A DNA stretch of 64,000 bases from Virgifigura deserti (GTDB taxonomy: Bacteria; Pseudomonadota; Alphaproteobacteria; Dongiales; Dongiaceae). The DNA is taken from assembly GCA_003576685.1 (NCBI GenBank), contig QOZR01000004.1:186001-250000 (forward strand), in the 5' to 3' direction. Positions 61,156-64,000 of the stretch are shown here, piece by piece. The position numbers and the translations under genes are program-made. The notes under the pieces were generated by a model that saw only the letters and a program-made list of their open reading frames with translations, ran no database searches and was not told the origin of the DNA. Positions within the stretch are counted from its first letter, which is position 1; the number at the start of each line of letters is the position of its first letter.

Positions 61156-61587
61156 GTGGGTGCCATATCCGTTCCAGGCCCTTTGAGGCCGCTCCATCCC
61201 CTGCACGCAATCCTTCTCGCCTTTCCGTTTCCTCTGTTCCTGGGCGCACTGCTCAGCGATCTCGCCTACCGGTCGAGTTTCCATGTGCAGTGGGCCAATT
61301 TCTCGTCGTGGCTCATCGCCGGCGGACTGTTTGTCGGCGCTTTCGCCTTGCTTTGGGCGCTGGTCAATCTGTTTCGCAGGGGAACGGCACGCAAAAGGCG
61401 GCCGGCTCTCTATTTTGTCGTGCTGCTCGCAATGTGGGTGCTCGGCTTCGTCAACGCCCTCGTCCACGCGAAGGATGCATGGGCGACCATGCCGGAGGGC
61501 CTCTATCTATCGGCTGTCGTGGCGCTCCTGGCGCTCGTTGCATCCTGGATCGGTTATTCCGGGTTTCGTGCCGGAGAGGTGGAATGA
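61156..61587 (+). CDS. DUF2231-type membrane protein
   Basis: A 143-residue protein from the GTG at 61156 behind GAGGAG. Four hydrophobic helices, with 'HPLHAILLAFPFPLFLGALLSD' (residues about 13-34) matching the DUF2231 opening and its conserved His-Pro. It overlaps the following dehydrogenase gene by four bases (ATGA), so the two form an operon. A heme- or quinone-linked membrane role has been suggested for such pairs, but is not proven. Confidence 0.82.
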   Translation: MGAISVPGPLRPLHPLHAILLAFPFPLFLGALLSDLAYRSSFHVQWANFSSWLIAGGLFVGAFALLWALVNLFRRGTARKRRPALYFVVLLAMWVLGFVNALVHAKDAWATMPEGLYLSAVVALLALVASWIGYSGFRAGEVE

Positions 61588-62924
61588 TGCGCTCGTCCCT
61601 ATTGATCGGCGCCCTCGTGCTCGCCCTGTCCGCCTGCGACAGCGGCCCCGACCCGGTACAATATGGCTCCAACCCGGATCTGCCCGAACCGCAGCGTGGC
61701 CTGTTGCCCGCCATGACGGTCCCCAGGCCGGCAAATTGGGGCGACGATCGCCCGACGGTGCCGCAGGGCTACACGATCGAACCTATCGCCACGGATCTCA
61801 GGATCCCGCGTCAGACCCTGGTCCTTCCCAATGGCGACATTCTGGTTGCGGAGGGATCGGGCGGCAACGCGCCTTCGCTCCGCCCCAAGGACTTCATCGC
61901 GAACTTTATCAAGAGTCTCGGCAAGAGTTCGGTAGAGGGCGGTGATCGGCTGACGCTGTTGCGCGACGGCGATGGCGACGGCATCTACGAAGCACAAGGC
62001 ATCTTCGCCGACAATCTCAACGCGCCCTATGGGCTCGCGCTGGCCAACGGCGCCATTTACGTCGCCAACCAGGATTCGCTGGTGCGCTTCGACTATCGTG
62101 ACGGCCAGACCGAGGCGAGCGGGCCGCCGACGACGGTCACGGAGCTGCCGTCGGTGATCAATCATCACTGGACGAAGGCGATGACCGCCAGCCCAGATGG
62201 CCGCTTTCTCTATGTCGGCATCGGATCCAACAGCAACATCACCGAGCGCGGGATGGACGTTGAGGAAGACCGGGCAATGGTGTGGCAGATCGACGCACAG
62301 ACGGGGGCGCACAAGCGTTACGCAACCGGTCTTCGCAACCCCACTGCTCTCGCCATTCAGCCGGGAACGGGCCAGCTCTGGGCGGCCGTGAACGAACGGG
62401 ACGAAATTGGCCCCAACCTTGTTCCGGATTACCTGACTGCAGTGCGTGAGGGCGGCTTCTACGGGTGGCCCTACAGCTATTGGGGTCAGAACGTCGACCC
62501 ACGCGCGCAACCGCAGGATCCGCAGAAGGTCGCCTCGGCAATCCGCCCGGACTATAGCCTGGGATCGCATGTGGCAGCGCTTGGCCTGGCCTTCTCGATT
62601 CCGGCAATGGGCGCGGATTTCGCCGAGGGGGTGTTTGTCGGCGAGCATGGCAGCTGGAACCGCAGCGTCCCAGTCGGCTACAAGGTGGTCTTCGTGCCGT
62701 TCCGCAACGGCCGTCCCGCCGGCGACCCGATCGATTTCGTTTCCGGCTTCCTGAATGACGACGGCAACACGCGCGGACGACCGGTCGGGGTGACGGTGGA
62801 TCCGCGCGGCGCCTTGATCGTCGCCGATGACTTGTCGAACACAGTCTGGAGAATTACGAGAAACCAACCCAAACAGGCCGCAGCATCGGTATCCGTCGAA
62901 GGCCAGCCCGATCGAATTCGCTGA
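61584..62924 (+). CDS. L-sorbosone dehydrogenase-like PQQ-type lipoprotein
   Basis: A 446-residue protein with a lipobox 'LALSAC'. The six-bladed propeller of the sorbosone/glucose dehydrogenase group follows, with 'TLVLPNGDILVAEGSGGNAP', 'GDRLTLLRDGDGDG', 'APYGLALANGAIYVANQ' and 'FVGEHGSWNRS'. It should be tethered in the periplasm and oxidise aldehydes or aldoses with PQQ. It shares the operon with a DUF2231 membrane protein, its possible electron or membrane partner. Confidence 0.87.
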   Translation: MMRSSLLIGALVLALSACDSGPDPVQYGSNPDLPEPQRGLLPAMTVPRPANWGDDRPTVPQGYTIEPIATDLRIPRQTLVLPNGDILVAEGSGGNAPSLRPKDFIANFIKSLGKSSVEGGDRLTLLRDGDGDGIYEAQGIFADNLNAPYGLALANGAIYVANQDSLVRFDYRDGQTEASGPPTTVTELPSVINHHWTKAMTASPDGRFLYVGIGSNSNITERGMDVEEDRAMVWQIDAQTGAHKRYATGLRNPTALAIQPGTGQLWAAVNERDEIGPNLVPDYLTAVREGGFYGWPYSYWGQNVDPRAQPQDPQKVASAIRPDYSLGSHVAALGLAFSIPAMGADFAEGVFVGEHGSWNRSVPVGYKVVFVPFRNGRPAGDPIDFVSGFLNDDGNTRGRPVGVTVDPRGALIVADDLSNTVWRITRNQPKQAAASVSVEGQPDRIR

Positions 62925-63026
62925 CGCCGCAAGGCAGGCGGCGGCCGTACGCGGCCATGCGGCTGCGCATCAACGCTTGACACCCGGATAATCACTCGCC
63001 CAGCGCGGCAAAACGCTTGAGGGGCT

Positions 63027-63057
63027 GACGGCCGCCGAACGAGGTCCGCCGGCCGTC
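63027..63057 (-). terminator. Hairpin downstream of rpsD
   Basis: Eight-base arms GACGGCCG (63027-63034) and CGGCCGTC (63050-63057) lie about 28 bases after the rpsD stop on its strand. No T-tract follows, so it is a candidate only. Confidence 0.45.
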
Positions 63058-63084
63058 AAATTCCACATTTCAGGCGAAGAGGCC

Positions 63085-63705
63085 TTAGCTCATCTTGGAG
63101 TAGTACTCGATGACGAGGCTGGGCTCCATCTGCACCGGGAACGGCACGTCGGCGAGTGCCGGCGCGCGCAGGAAGATCGCCTTCATCGCCTTCTGATCGA
63201 CGTCGATATAGTCCGGAATATCGCGCTCCGCAGAGGCGGCCGCTTCCAGCACGATCGCCAGATCGCGGGACTTCTCTTTGATTTCGATCACATCGCCATC
63301 CTTCACCTGGAAGGAGGGGATGTTGACCCGCCGGCCATTGACCCGGATATGGCCGTGATTGATGAACTGACGCGCGGCGAACGGGGTCGTCGCGAACTTC
63401 GAGCGGTAGACTACCGCGTCGAGGCGACGCTCCAGGAGGCCGACCAGGTTCTCGCCGGTATCGCCGCGCCGGCGCACCGCCTCCTCATACAGGCGGCGGA
63501 ACTGGCGCTCGCCGATATTTCCGTAATAGCCCTTCAGCTTCTGCTTGGCCTTGAGCTGCAGGCCGAAATCCGAGGGCTTCTTGCGGCGCTGGCCATGCTG
63601 GCCGGGGCCATATTCGCGGCGGTTGATGGGGCTCTTCGGCCGGCCCCAGAGGTTCACGCCCAGGCGGCGATTGATCTTGTACTTCGATTCCAGTCTTTTC
63701 GACAT
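63085..63705 (-). CDS. rpsD: Ribosomal protein uS4
   Basis: A 206-residue uS4, a primary 16S-rRNA-binding protein of the small subunit. '[21 protein letters not shown]' region and '[22 protein letters not shown]' are the N-terminal markers, and the S4 domain ('[34 protein letters not shown]', residues about 90-125) follows. The N-terminal zinc-binding cysteines of some S4 proteins are absent. It stands alone, outside the alpha operon, as usual in alphaproteobacteria. Confidence 0.97.
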   Translation of the reverse strand: MSKRLESKYKINRRLGVNLWGRPKSPINRREYGPGQHGQRRKKPSDFGLQLKAKQKLKGYYGNIGERQFRRLYEEAVRRRGDTGENLVGLLERRLDAVVYRSKFATTPFAARQFINHGHIRVNGRRVNIPSFQVKDGDVIEIKEKSRDLAIVLEAAASAERDIPDYIDVDQKAMKAIFLRAPALADVPFPVQMEPSLVIEYYSKMS

Positions 63706-63889
63706 GCCTGATCCCGTTTTCGGTTGCTGTCTTGTCCCGATAGGTCCGGGCTTTTCTCAAGCACGGACGGGACCGCGGCGCTCATTCGCCCGCGACCCGC
63801 ATTTTCGGGAAGGAAAGCGCGGTTTCTACCGCCGCCGGCCCGCTACGTCAAGGGTAAGGCTTGGTTAACACCAGGTCGGGCGCGCACCG

Positions 63890-64000
63890 CTATGACTGCC
63901 CGCGCCGCACGCGCATCGTCGAGAGCTCCTTCACGATGCCGTGGAGGGTCTGGATTTCCTGTTCGGTCAGGTCGGCCCGCTGGAACAGGTTGCGGATATT
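63890..64000 (-). CDS. C-terminal end of a TrmJ-type RNA methyltransferase (cut by window edge)
   Basis: The last 36 residues of a gene running off the right edge. 'NIRNLFQRADLTEQEIQTLHG' (the final 36 residues contain this stretch) is the conserved C-terminal ending of TrmJ-family tRNA/rRNA 2'-O-methyltransferases of the SpoU class. The catalytic SPOUT domain lies outside the window. It is co-directional with rpsD, with a 184-base gap. Confidence 0.72.
   Translation of the reverse strand, partial: NIRNLFQRADLTEQEIQTLHGIVKELSTMRVRRGQS

Overview
The window comes from a high-GC alphaproteobacterium. Supporting signs are a MucR/Ros-type zinc-finger regulator, an F1-ATPase zeta-type inhibitor (DUF1476) beside purC, the run purC-purS-purQ-purL-bolA-grxD, and a tRNA-Leu(TAA) and rpsD of ordinary bacterial type. 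A Rhodospirillales-like lineage is my best guess, but it is inferred from gene content and not proven. Gene models were chosen by homology recognition, ribosome-binding sites and overlaps. No database search was run.

Bases 1-14200 hold one flank of an exosortase (XrtA/EpsH) exopolysaccharide locus. It contains the end of an AsnB-type amidotransferase, a FemAB/CelD-like acyltransferase, the PrsK kinase, the PrsR sigma-54 activator and the PrsT TPR protein. A WalW-like deacetylase, a lipoprotein serine protease, a GT4 glycosyltransferase, a 54-residue membrane protein and a polyprenyl-phosphate sugar transferase follow. The exosortase and its PEP-CTERM substrates are not in the window.

Bases 14200-24400 are gene-sparse. 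They hold several very small membrane or secreted proteins, a soluble-type PQQ sugar dehydrogenase, MucR, an LpxO-like hydroxylase, and an ammonium transporter with a 55-residue membrane partner. Two near-consensus sigma-54 promoters lie here. One is upstream of amt, with an NtrC-like site. The other is upstream of an unknown 64-residue protein and is flanked by repeated short palindromes. A palindromic repeat family is scattered through this part, and its outer TAG often supplies the stop codon of the gene before it.

Bases 24400-35300 carry a CHASE2-adenylate cyclase/FecR pair, a GNAT, a methyltransferase divergent from a Crp-type regulator, an aldo/keto reductase, a Q/G/Y-rich EF-hand secreted protein, an outer-membrane barrel protein, a DMT transporter divergent from an Lrp regulator, and tRNA-Leu.

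Bases 35400-53900 contain housekeeping genes (sfsA, map, radC, a CinA-like protein), a decayed 2OG-Fe(II) oxygenase pseudogene, two glycosyltransferases of arsenosugar-associated families with a kinase-like protein and a YnjB-type binding protein, a Fur-box-controlled TonB receptor with a PepSY membrane partner, an enoyl-CoA hydratase, a cupin, a trimethylamine-dehydrogenase-like flavoprotein, and purB. Bases 53900-64000 hold the purine cluster, bolA and grxD, a DODA dioxygenase, a DUF2231/sorbosone-dehydrogenase pair, rpsD, and the tail of a TrmJ-type RNA methyltransferase.
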